Below, piece by piece: positions 36,719 through 47,700 of a stretch of 64,000 nucleotides of DNA (within the stretch, counting starts at the first letter, position 1; each line of letters begins with the position of its first letter). A program made the translations under genes and the position numbers. The notes beneath the pieces are model-generated. The model was not told where the DNA came from. It was given only the letters and a program-made list of their open reading frames with translations, and searched no databases. Source of the stretch: Ornithodoros turicata (taxonomy: Eukaryota > Arthropoda > Arachnida > Ixodida > Argasidae); NCBI RefSeq assembly GCF_037126465.1, contig NC_088202.1, forward strand, positions 84,982,160-85,046,159. Direction: 5' to 3'.

Positions 36719-37576
36719 GTCCCAGAAAACGTGTCATTGAATTATAATAAAAAAAACTACGCCACCTAGAATCATGCGGTTAACGGCATTTGTTCTTGTT
36801 AGGTTTTTGTCACCTCCTGATGCCAATGTCATTTATCGTAAGTTTAATTATGTAAATATTTGGGAACTGAACTCGGAAATTTGCCAAGTAAAGGTCACTT
36901 TTCTACTCCACCAATATGAAGAGCGTGCCGAATTCACTTAGATTCATGATAATTTACAGTGATATTCACGAGCTATCCCATCGGAAAAAATAGCCGAACA
37001 TCATTCTTTTCGGGGCACCGGACCATAACGCGCGATGACTTTTTGAGCGCAGTCGCTCACAGTCCGACGAAAGGAGGTTCCAAAGCCAGCCCACAGAGTG
37101 ATAGTATAAGTAACAGTTCCTAAAATTGGGAGAGGGAAAGCATTATCCCAGGGAAAGTTGGACGTGATAAGCCATGCATGTGTTATCTCTTTCTGCGATG
37201 CCGGGGTGGGCTGGGTTTCCAACCTCCTTTCGTCGGTCTGACAAAGATTGCGCTGAAAAATTCATCGTGCGCCATCCTGTGGGAGCTCCGTAGAACATGA
37301 TGTTCGACTATTTTTTTCGATGGCATACCTCCTAAATATTCCTGTCAATTATCATTAATTTGAGTAAATTAGACACGCTCTTCATATTGGTGGGGCAAAA
37401 AAGTGACCTTTACTTGGCAAATTTCCGACTTCAGCTCGCAAAAATTTACATAATTAAACTTAGGTTACACGACATCGACATCAGGAGGTGGCAAAAGTCC
37501 AGTAAGAACAAATGCCGTTGACAGCATGACTCTAGGTGGTGTAATAATTCAATGACACGTTTTCTGGGACACCCTG
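36719..37576. mobile_element. TA-type inverted-repeat element, copy 1 (about 858 bp)
   Basis: Its arms, about 286 bp (36719-37005) and 280 bp (37298-37576), are inverted copies of each other. The right end CGTTTTCTGGGACACCCTG is followed by TA (37577-37578). The left end begins at CCCAGAAAACG and has lost the CAGGGTG seen in copy 2. The centre carries a minus-strand frame at 37001-37222 that is shared with copy 2. The right end lies 105 bp before the engrailed exon. Confidence 0.8.
37001..37222 (-). CDS. Small conserved frame in TA element, unknown function
   Basis: A 73-codon frame starts METQPTPASQKEI and contains NAFPLPILGTV, TITLWAGFGTSFRRT and DCAQKVIA. The second copy of the element (47986-48210) keeps a 74-codon frame aligned end to end, and the length difference is one codon. 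I recognise no domain and no transposase catalytic triad. It could be a remnant of a longer transposase or only a frame kept open by chance; many differences between the copies change amino acids. Treat it as an unproven gene. Confidence 0.3.
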   Translation of the reverse strand: METQPTPASQKEITHAWLITSNFPWDNAFPLPILGTVTYTITLWAGFGTSFRRTVSDCAQKVIARYGPVPRKE

Positions 37577-37663
37577 TATATAAGTCTATAGCGAGTGCGA
37601 AGAGTATTATGTGGTGAGTTCTTTTTTTTTTTTTTTTTTTGTGGGTGTTAGGCTGACGAAAAT

Positions 37664-37681
37664 TTCATTTTGTCTTTGCAG
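37664..37681 (+). promoter_or_regulatory. 3' splice site of the engrailed exon
   Basis: A T-rich tract (37622-37640, then ATTTCATTTTGTCTTTGCAG) ends with AG at 37680-37681. The following GT CCA AGA CGG-type reading completes a split glycine codon (Gly-Pro-Arg-Ser-Arg-Arg). That is where the engrailed family has its conserved intron, just upstream of the homeodomain. Confidence 0.85.
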
Positions 37682-38010
37682 GTCCAAGATCACGGCGCAT
37701 GAAAAAGAAAGAGAAGAAGCCCGACGAAAAGCGACCACGAACGGCGTTCACGGCGGACCAGCTGGCGCGACTGAAACAAGAGTTCCAAGAGAATCGCTAC
37801 CTGACTGAGAAACGAAGACAGGACCTCGCGAGGGAGCTCAAGCTCAACGAGTCTCAGATCAAGATATGGTTCCAAAACAAGCGGGCCAAGATCAAGAAAG
37901 CGAGCGGACAACGCAATCCTCTGGCGCTTCAACTCATGGCACAGGGGCTCTACAACCACGCCACGACTGGAAACCAGACTGGGGACGACGACGACACATC
38001 ATCCTCGTGA
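37682..38010 (+). CDS. en: engrailed/invected-class homeobox protein, last coding exon
   Basis: The exon encodes about 109 residues, from the split glycine through the stop at 38008-38010. It encodes a transcription factor that acts in the nucleus and, in arthropods, defines posterior segment compartments. It starts [18 protein letters not shown]. The homeodomain spans 37726-37905 (EKRPRTAF through [16 protein letters not shown]), with Trp48, Gln50 and Asn51 of the recognition helix all present. The EH5-type tail follows ([18 protein letters not shown]), then an acidic end [10 protein letters not shown]. Helix residues such as [19 protein letters not shown] are as in engrailed. The frame is intact, with no stop or shift. 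It could be engrailed or its paralogue invected; without the upstream exons this cannot be settled. EH1 and EH2 were not found in the window. Confidence 0.95.
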
Positions 38011-38251
38011 CATTCGTAGGAAGAAGGACGATATTCTAATTGTACGTAAAAATCGTCGAGAGACGTCGCAAAGTGTAAATATGCAGTGCAACAAAACCGC
38101 GGAACTGTATTTACGGTGCGCCCTCGCAAAGAACGCCTTTCAAAGACTCCTCTCTCAGGTGAGGCTGTGTTCCAGGAAGGAGGAGGGATATGACATTTAA
38201 CGCGCACGAGAAACCATGTAGTACAGCTTGTGCGTCAAATAACCTTACTTT

Positions 38252-38257
38252 AATAAA
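38252..38257 (+). terminator. Polyadenylation signal of the engrailed exon
   Basis: AATAAA lies 242 bp after the stop codon, giving a short 3' UTR (38011 to about 38280). A CACTCT-family MITE begins only 48 bp further on, so the transcript probably ends before it or just inside it. Confidence 0.75.
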
Positions 38258-38305
38258 TATGAACTCTTTACAGAATACACTGCGCAGATTTTAAATGTAT
38301 ATGTA

Positions 38306-38543
38306 CACTCTTAAAAATGAACTTCACCACATAGCACTCTCCTAGCCAACCATCATCCCGAATGACAACGTTCTCGCCCCTGATTTGTTGAAAACGGGAG
38401 GAGGAGCCTATTTTGTGCCGTGCATAATGGGCACAAAATAGCCTCCTCCTGCCGTTTTCAGCAAATCAGGGGCGAGAACGTTGTCTTTCGGGATGATGGT
38501 TGGCTAGGAGCGTGCAATGTGGTGAAGTTCATTTCTAAGAGTG
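38306..38543. mobile_element. CACTCT-family MITE, 238 bp, near-perfect hairpin
   Basis: This is the best preserved copy. Its two arms of about 115 bp are inverse almost throughout, from CACTCTTAAAAATGAACTTC to TTCATTTCTAAGAGTG. The arms share CATCATCCCGAATGAC, AACGTTCTCGCCCCTGATTTG and GGAGCCTATTTTGTGCC. TA is on both sides (38304-38305, 38544-38545). It has no coding capacity. Confidence 0.9.
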
Positions 38544-38650
38544 TAGTCGGACCTTCACCAAACAACACCCTGCTATATGCGTTATCCCAAATGTTTTCTC
38601 CTCTGATTTGTGGAAAACGTTAGGCGTACGCCATTTTGTGACACTTTGCA

Positions 38651-38896
38651 CACTCAAAAAATAGAGCTTCACCGCATAGCACGCTCCTAGCCAACTATCA
38701 TCCCTAATGGCAACGTTCTTTCCCTTGATTTGATGAAAACGGGGGGCGCACGCCATTTTTGTGACATTATGAATCGCACAATACCACAAAAATATCGTAC
38801 GCCCCCCGTTTTCAGCAAATCAGGGGAAGAACGATGTCACTCGGGATGATGGTTGACTAGGAGCGTGCTATGTGGTGAAATTCATTGTTAAGAGTG
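38651..38896. mobile_element. CACTCT-family MITE, 246 bp
   Basis: It starts CACTCAAAAAATAGAGCTTC and ends GTGAAATTCATTGTTAAGAGTG. The arms are inverse through CCAACTATCATCCC and GGGGGGCGCACGCCA. Its flanks are CA on both sides (38649-38650, 38897-38898) instead of TA. Confidence 0.8.
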
Positions 38897-39059
38897 CAGT
38901 TAAGTTTATTGTAATAATAATAAAAAAATAACACATCCACCAAAAAGAACCGAAGAACAATACAAAAATGAGGCGTAGAACCTGCGCTTTCTACATATCC
39001 CGAGTGTAAACAAACATCGTTCTGTGCAGTGGTTCGCCTTTTTTTCAGAATGTTGTGTG

Positions 39060-39285
39060 GTGAAAGCCAACCATGCGCAAAATGGTACCTATACCGCTAT
39101 CACTCCTGATTTGTGGAAAGCACTGGGCGTACGCCTTTTTGTGACAATTAACATGACTGCATAAGTGTCACAGAAGGGCGTACGCTATCCGTCTTCAATA
39201 TATCAGAGTAGAGAACGATATTACTCGGGATCGCTGTTGCATATAATAGCGTGTTTCTGTGGTGAAGCTTTGTATAAAGAGAGGC
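39060..39285. mobile_element. CACTCT-family MITE, eroded copy
   Basis: It retains the inner inverted motifs CACTGGGCGTACGCCTTTTTGTGACA and GTCACAGAAGGGCGTACGC, and the right-arm GTGGTGAAGCTTTGTATAAAGAG. The terminal CACTCT is missing on both sides. Confidence 0.55.
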
Positions 39286-42200
39286 AGGATAATCAGACGC
39301 AAGTGATGCAGTGTGACAAAAATCCAAACATAACCACTACAGGACAAATGTTGAATTACGGACATGTGCCTGATGTACAGTAACAGCTCTTCTTGGAATC
39401 TTTCCTAATATCGCGTGCTCTGTAATTGATTAGAATTCATCTCCGTAACTTCCGTAAAACGTATAGTTTGTGAACTGACAAAACATGTCTGCGAATAGAC
39501 GCAGGCCATGATATCATCGTATCCCTCCTTTTTCTAATATGCGAAACTGCAAGCCTGAAGTGAGTTCTATAGATGGGCCTTCGCAGTCACACAAACGGGT
39601 CAACAAAAAACTTGTTCCTTCTGAAGTGCAGCCTAAAATGTGTATCATAGTCAGTTGTACAGAACGTTCTTTGTGTGTTGTGTATATAAGTTATTATTCC
39701 TTGGCCCCGGAGGCACGGGAGCATGTCGGACAACCAAAAAGACACAGCTTTCTACATCTTTCGCCTTTTCTTTCGGTTCCTCTGTGTGCTTCATTTTAGT
39801 CAGTATTGTGGTCGCGCAGATGAAGAGAATGCATGTTTCGTCTGCCACGGTTGACAAAACGCGTGTGTGATAGATCCTTTAAGACAAAACCGCATAAGTG
39901 CCTGATAAAACGAGTTGACGGGGCGATGTCCGGTTTATAAACCTCCTCGAAGTGTCTATTTCCAAACGTTGTAACGCTTTCCTGTGACCACGTCGAATTG
40001 CTATTCAAAGAAATCAAACATGTGCGACGTAAGAAAATCTGTGAGCGGCAGCTGCAAGTGCGCGATGTTCACGTAGCAGTCATTTTCGAAGGATATACTT
40101 CGATAGCGGCTGAAAATTGTTGTCAGAACACATTCACTCACAAGACCGTCTAGAATTTTGAGTGTGAAACGGGACGAGGCATTGTGCATGCATGTGGCAG
40201 GCCGTAAATCCTCAACGACTAGAACAGCACGAATAGAGCATAGTTATGGACAGATCTTGCACTGCTTAGGTCATTACTCGGCATATTGCACGATAGAAAA
40301 AGATACAAACGATGAATTTAAAAAAAAAATAATTTACTTATGAACGCGTAAAAAAGAAAAATACGAGTGAAACGGAGCAAAATTAAGCGTTTTGGAGAAA
40401 CAGACCGCTCTGTATTGTTTCAATGCACAGGTATTGACATGGGTGTTGCAAACACAAGAAATTGTAAGCTAAGAGGTCTGTGGATGATCATAGTGATATA
40501 AGACGTCGAAAACCTTAAAAAAGAGATTATTATGACATGTCAAGAGGGAGAGAGGGGCTAGAAAAGAAAGAATTTGAGAATCGTATGCCACGAATCATAT
40601 CCACATGTGTGTCATGCCATTGTTCGATTCTTTGTGTTATCTTGGAAAGAGGATATTTTCTGTGCACCTATAATATTATTTCATGGTTCAATCTGTGACC
40701 GTACGCACACAAGTGTATACGTATTTGATCCATCACTTCGTGGTGTGCACATGTTTATAGAGGAGTCTCCCACAACTTAGAACTATACCAAAAAAAGTGT
40801 GTGCTTTATGCTTTTCTCGTATGAATGTTCGCCCACCTCCTGTTGCAAGAAAACAGGGCAAACGGGGAGAAATGATAGCCATTTTGATCAGTGGACGAGA
40901 ACAGATGCGCTTGTGCAAAACGATTCACCATTGTGATGTCAGCATAATTTCACAAGATGGCACACATAGCACACAGTTGGAACGAGGAAATATGTCTTAT
41001 GATGTTTCACGTCATGTCTTCAAATAAAATATATTGCAATATGAAATCCCACCACATATTCGTTGGCTTCCTTCATTTTGTGCACGTTTGCGCGTGAGCA
41101 CATGTATATAGTATTCTGTATAGCTGGACTCAAGCACTCACAGATACATGTTGTGCACTTCATTGCGGCGTCATCAGTACATCTCTTGGTTGCCCGATCG
41201 CTATTCGCGTTACGCTGTATATAGTATGTGTATACAAGTGGAATACATAATACATGATGTGTATCTTTTGCACCTGTACGCACTTCCAGAGAGCTACTCC
41301 TATTGCAGTATATGCAGGGCCCTTTTTTTATATCCTTTACAGATTTTTTTATATATAAAACGCTATGAGAGCAGTATAGATGTCGTTTTTGCAGTTGAGT
41401 TATACGGCAAGGCGGACATCCTCTGGAAATTCGCTTGATTTATTATGGTTCCCGTGGAATCTAATTTTGGCAACATGTGTCCTAACGCTTTTAACCTATT
41501 TGCTCTATAGCATTTAAACCCCCTTCTCTATACACAGGCACGTACTCAACAGATACAGACATCAGAACGTTCCTTTTATTCCCAGAACAACCAACCACAT
41601 AGTTACATAGAAGAATAGTTGCATTGGAAGTAACTATTCTGCGGCTGGGACACACAAACCGACAAACACAACACTAGCCGCAAGGTGCCTATACATGATA
41701 TATGGAAGTACTCGAAATACGGCAGTTCTGTCGCTGCCTAGCTTTTTCAACGACTGTCTTTCAACTTACATATGTGTGTCTTTTGTTGTCATTACTGCAG
41801 AGCGGCCGCTGTGAAAAACTACAAAAACTCAAAAGTCAACGCCACGAGGGTCAATGTTTCATGAAAGTCTGTTCTGCTAATTGGGCCTTTTCAGTAGCAT
41901 CCTCTGGGATTACGTGAACGTTAACAGAATTTTATCGGTATAAATACGGATATGAATTCTAGTATCCAAGTTCTACATTATAAATAAGACCTTAGCTAGA
42001 CGAATAATTGTCGCGTGTTCACCTATCCCTGGCACGGATGTCAAACCACGACCGACGTATAATGCCACTCCATAAGTCGGAGTGCTAATATAATGTAATA
42101 TTGAAATTAATAAAACTAGCGAAACTGGTATGTGCACTGTGCATGCTGCCCGAATATATGCAGTGATGAATCTGGGTGCAAGGTGATGTGTGGGTACGAA

Positions 42201-45200
42201 CTGCTCTATATAAATATTATATATGCTGGGCACCATCACAGTAACAAATACATGTAGTGACGATGAATAAGAATGAGGAAATTGTACCACATCTACAACT
42301 GCGAAAGTGATAATCCATGATTCTGTCTGGCACACAATATTTTTATTGGTTGCAGAATGGCTGAAACGGGCATGAATTTCCTGCTCGTGGCAAAGCCGTC
42401 AGAACAACGGTGACGAAACCTCTAGTTTTGGTCGGTACAATTCCGTTTCAGAGGTTCGATGCCGTCATGTTGCGTCAACTTTTAAATTTCTTTTCAGTTC
42501 CTTTTCCAGAGTGAAACTGTATGTCCTGTTTGTGAATGGTTGGAGAATCGGTATGGTGCGAGGACGGCGACACCGAAACAATGTTTACTCGCCGTACACT
42601 TAGCATTTTTTTAAAATAAACAAAACAGAAAATGTGTGCATTCATGGTGAACAAGTTATTACTACGTTCTCTGTTACGCATACGAGTAATAATGACCAAT
42701 CAATCAACCCATCAATCGGTAATCTTTTTCCGGGGAGACGCCTGTGCGGGAAACTTTTGTGTTCCTGAATTTAGCGTGCTTGTGGACCTCGTCTGGCAAC
42801 ATTCCGTCATTGTTTCCAAACGTTGAAGAAATAAAGAGAAAAGAAAGTGCGCCTGTGCTTTCCAACGTGCATGTTGAGGTATAACGAAGCAGTAAAATTT
42901 ACCGTACTTAGCAGCGCAGTTCTTTGCGAAACCTCTTTGTGGGGGGTGGTGCAATGCTGGGCGGAAGAGCGGTCTGCCTGACTGGAGGAACATTACTCCG
43001 GGGAGAGGGAGGGGAAGGGTAAAAGGCGGTCTCGTGGTACGCGCTTTTCAGCTAACCATGAAGGTCTCGTAACACCGTTCAGCACATCACGGGTCAGAAG
43101 CGTATACGATTTCGGCATTGCGAACTATGGCAGCGTAAGCAGAAGTGACGTTGACGTATGTGACGATGACGAGATGCTTCGTTACAACACAAATGCCACT
43201 TACAAAACGCGTTATTATTTCGAGGGTGAACTGATCGATGTAGACCGTAGAGAGACCTATAAGCTTTAGTGACCAAGGAGGCATTTTGTTAGACTCGAAC
43301 TGGAGGTCGTATACCAGACAGATGCCTGCCAGAAAAGAAACCACCCAGCACCATCAACACTTTCTGTCGTATCGTCTTCCTTTCCGGAACGCGTGTGGTA
43401 CGAATGATGGACGAAGCAGAAAACACATCCATAGCGTGGCTGTTCAAGTCTTAATTTAGCGACCACTAGAGCGCACACTTAGTTCCATCTTCTGTGTGGC
43501 TCAGAGCCACGTCTTGTTGGCATGGGAGCCACAGGATGTGCAGCGACATCGGATATCGCGACAGTGTCGCGTGTGTGTGTGTATAGCCTACTCTGAGAGG
43601 GCTCATTAGCAGTTTACAGCTCGCGCCTGGGAAGAGACCACACAACACGGCAAGGCGACACTGCCAGACGTCCTTAAGGGCACATCAATCATAATGTATG
43701 GCCTGGAAGTTGAAATGCAGCTTGGAATGGCAGTCGAACATTTTCACTTTATGGCCTTTTGGCAGCGTATGCCGGAATAGCGCTCGTGTAAGCGTGGGAT
43801 TCTCTGCTCAATTACATGGGAGTCACGTACTGCTAGGAAGTACTACAGCGTGGAATGTTATGGTCACAGGCCTTGAGTATAGGTTCAGGCAACCGGTGCA
43901 AACGAGTATGTCAGCGTGCTGGTCATGTATAATACGTGAGTGATAATGGTCTGCATAGATTGGAACGCAGCGCCTAAGAGCCAACGACATCGAACTGAGA
44001 CGCCTTCCCTATGCTGGTCGGAACAAGCCGGCATGAATGCTTCGTGTCGTCGTGCTCGCGGTATATCTGCGCTATATTTAGATATTGAGAGGCATAACAG
44101 TTAAACTAAACATTAAGCTAGATCATGGTGGAAGGGAGGCAGCCACGAAATATTCGTAGCATTTATTTTGAGTGCACTAGCAGATATAATCTGCAAGAAA
44201 GAATCGTAACTGAGTACATTTTCACTACCTTACCTACCTTTCATTAGCATGCGGCACGTAGTGCTGTGGAGTAGCCAGCATCTATGTTGATGGGTCCTGC
44301 CTCTCCATATTCTTTTTTTTTCTTTTTCCAATTCCAATTCCTTCATTGCGCGGGCAAGTTGAAGGTGAGCAGCTAATTGTCGCAAGGGTATTTTGTACAC
44401 ATAAGAAGTTCCTCTTATGGGTGCCTAATGTACACGGTCATCAATCACTTCCATTAATGCTTGTGGAGCTTCTTCTATCGCCCAGGGCAAACTTCAAGGC
44501 GAGTCGAAGGTGCAGCCTTCAGAGCAAGCTGGCTGGCTTACGAGAAACTTACAACGAATATTTAGATCGAGAAGGGATGCATGTCGTGGACGTCGAAGGC
44601 TGTATAGGCAACTTTGTGTCGCGCGAAGGATTTCACGACAGTCACGACACGTGAAAAGAAAATTGAAATGTAACAAAAGTGTAACACATAAAAGCTTTGT
44701 TACGTGCTAAGGTACAGTATCAGTGAAAGTGTTTCAACTACACTAACAAGCTACCTAACTTCGCTCTTCTCTCAAATGTCGCTCTTCACTCTTCGCTCTT
44801 CACTCAAATGTTTCAGCAACGGTAGACGCTATTTCCTGTTTTTATCTGGTGTCTGTTGCATTGCTTAATGTTATCCCACATGAGCATGTGCTATGTACGT
44901 AATTTGTACATGTAGACTTATAATCGGCTTGCAATGAAATCGACAAACACATGCTTCTGCGCATTTCGCATCATTAAGCATCAGAACACAGGGATTGGCC
45001 ACTTTCCTAACTACAGCCTATACAGCTTATGACAAATGAGTTGTATTTCCTTCCTCTAGTATATATTGTTTTATGTGTTGTATGTGCGCACTCCTCGGGG
45101 CAGGAAACTGAGATAGACAACATCAGACAACTCTTCACAGAGCGGACCTAAACTCGAATGTGTGTATGCGTTCTACATCACGTACTACATAAAAATTCGA

Positions 45201-46901
45201 CAGCCAATAATTGCGTACGAAGTAGCGCATCACTCTTCGTTTCATCTTGAAGGCGAAGACGTGTGTATTCGAGATTCCATGCGCAGAGGCTCGGTAGCCG
45301 TACCAGCTTGCGCGTTTCCACTAGTGAGTAACAAGATAACAGCAAAAACGGAGGCTGCTTCAAGAAGTCGTCTTCTGCAACCACGCTCGCAGTAATTTGC
45401 ACGAGGCTACTCACCTCAAACATCTAAACTCTCTTCCCTTATTTGCACCTCTCGCTCACGATCAATACCACCCAAGTAGCGTAGATGCCAATATCTATTA
45501 CGCCTCCTCTCTGCAACTACCTCTCTATACATCCTTCAATCAACTCTCTCTCACACACACACAACCAACTAATCATCCTTTCTGCTCGTATAAGGCATCA
45601 CACTTCCTCTCTTGCGAAGCATTTTCCACGACAATATAGGTCATATTTCCACACAGGCTCATCTACACCTTCTTTCTCCGCAAGATGGAGCTTTCAGAAA
45701 CCCCCACAAAAAAATGAGGAAACTGCCATCGCGGGACAGGAACCGTGATTGGTATACGAAGCCCAGGGGGAGAGCGTGGCTCATGACAGCGTCTTGGCGA
45801 ACAGATTCGAGAATTTGCTCTGGGTGAAAACAGGAGGGCAGCCTGCCCCCCCTCCTTAAACTCCCCCCCCCTCCACGGAGAAGAAAAAGAACGCGCGGGT
45901 CCCAGCAATAATTACAGACCTGGGTGCTCTCTCGGCTGGCTGGCTCTCTCGCTCGCTGGGTGTGCACGGGCGCCGTCTCCCTTTGGTTCTCTGGGCTCTC
46001 TGAAAAAGCAATCATGGCTGCCAGTTTCATCACGGCGTGTTGGGGCTGTATATATGTACCCTGGCAGGGAATCATTCTTCTCGTGCACCGTATATTTCTC
46101 TTTTTCTCCTCGTTTGAGGGGCCGTCCCATCATAGCCTTTTTTTTTTGTTTTTTGCTTCGTTCGTATTATTTTTTCGCAGGTAGTCATTTTGGCTGGTAG
46201 TTCAGCAGTGGTCTTGACGTCATCGCGGATGGAATGTCTCTGGAATGCTTCGAACCCATTGGAGTCGAGCAAATAGAGTGACTGATACGAAACGGGGAGC
46301 GAGCGTTTTTACTGGATGTGTGTGATTTCTCAGTTACGCGGGCGACGTGGTGACATATTTCATATAGAGGGAGAAAGTGTTTTCAGCGAACGCGGGGATT
46401 GACGGCCATGTGTTAAGACGTGCTTGTTCTTTTTTTTTTTTTTTTGAAGATGGGAAAGGAGCATTATACGAGCGAAATAGCTTAATAGGAGTATTGAGAG
46501 CTTGCTTAGCTGGATTTAGCGCCGCTCCTTCGAGGATGAAGACGAGTCGGCGGAGCTCGCGTAAGCCTAAGCCTTCCTATATTGCGATAAGCCAACCAAG
46601 GGTGCCTCCCAATGATATGATAACACCGGTTCTAAGACTCACCCATTCGACGTGATGCACTCAGACTTTCGAGGAATAAACCATACCATGGGGAGACAGT
46701 GGAGTAAGAAGCACCGGGTAAGTACTTGCGAAACACGCTAATCGAATCGTTTTGTACTGGCATGGAAACCTTGGCAAGCGCCAAAAGAACACATCAGCAG
46801 AGTAACATGATCTCAAAATGATCTGAAGAGGCTGATCCTGCGACAAGCGGTCGCTTGAGGATGGTCACAAAAATGGCTAGGCGTATATTTGGACAGACAC
46901 T
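39286..46901. other. Long non-coding stretch, nothing recognised
   Basis: Over 7.6 kb I find no domain-bearing frame; the longest is a 138-codon minus frame at 45659-46075. The run TTCCAATTCCAATTCC (about 44326-44341) next to a T-rich tract looks like a LINE tail without a body. GT runs near 43563-43582 and a T-run near 46431-46445 are minor. Confidence 0.4.
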
Positions 46902-47181
46902 GCCGGCCTCGGTGGCTCAGTCGGTAGCGTGTCCGCCTGCTGATCCCAAGATCGCGGGTTCAAACCCGGCCGAGGACGGTGTCGACTTGGTGGAAGGGTG
47001 CACGTTGCTCAGACACACCGTCTTCCGCGAGGGACGTTAAATGTGGTGTGCCATGTGTCGAGATCTCGGCGCACTTTAAAGAACTCTCAGGTGGACAAAA
47101 TTAATCCACAAACCACTGTGGCGTCGCTCATGATCACAGTTATCTCGCGACGTAGAGCCCCGAATTGTTATTAATGATTAT
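46902..47181 (+). mobile_element. tRNA-derived SINE, about 280 bp
   Basis: The head is tRNA-like. It has Pol III A box TGGCTCAGTCGG (46913-46924), B box GGTTCAAACCC (46957-46967), a T-arm GCGGG-TTCAAAC-CCGGC and a near-complete acceptor pairing (GCCTCGG with CCGAGGA). The body follows (GTGCACGTTGCTCAGACACACCG to TCTCGCGACGTAGAGCCCCG) and ends in an ATTGTTATTAATGATTAT tail. This is the full architecture of a tRNA-derived SINE. Such families are well known in hard ticks. No clear target duplication was seen. Confidence 0.8.
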
Positions 47182-47700
47182 GTGGCACTCCTGTGTTGTT
47201 TGCAAATGGCGAAAGATGCGTGTGCGAGTTTTCAACCAAGTTTTCGGGAGAGAATTTCGCCTCTCTTACATTCATATGTACTTAGCAGGAGAGTTCTTTG
47301 TGAGACCTACCGGTACGCGGAGGCTTCGGGACATCGTTCAGTATATACATCACGAGTCAGAAGCATGTGAACTCGCTATAGACGCAGCCAAGCCCGTGAG
47401 TCCCGACGTCTCCGCTTTTGTGTCCGCAAAACCACCTGGAGACAAAGCCTGATCGCTTGAGCGGTGGTAGTGGTGATGGAACAGCTTGCTTAGGCGATGT
47501 GACATAACAATTAAGAGTCCGCCAATGCCGTCCGTGCTTTCAGTGGCCGTAGATATGGATGCGAACCGCCATTAGCTGCATGGGCAGCCACTGATATCCA
47601 CAGAAAGCCTGTGTTTCAAATCGTCTTCTGTGATTGGCTGTCTTTATATGTCTACGCGCGAGGGAGTGAGACAAGGCATTAAGCAGGCTTTCTGTAGCTA
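47182..47700. other. Non-coding gap between SINE and TA element
   Basis: There is no gene. Positions 47461-47510 (GCGGTGGTAGTGGTGATGGAACAGCTTGCT) weakly resemble the start of the repeat at 17063. Confidence 0.4.

Noticed and set aside
31339..39285. CRISPR-like array or satellite
   Set aside because: The repeated units are dispersed inverted-repeat elements with their own ends and irregular spacing, not regular direct repeats. The genome is eukaryotic.
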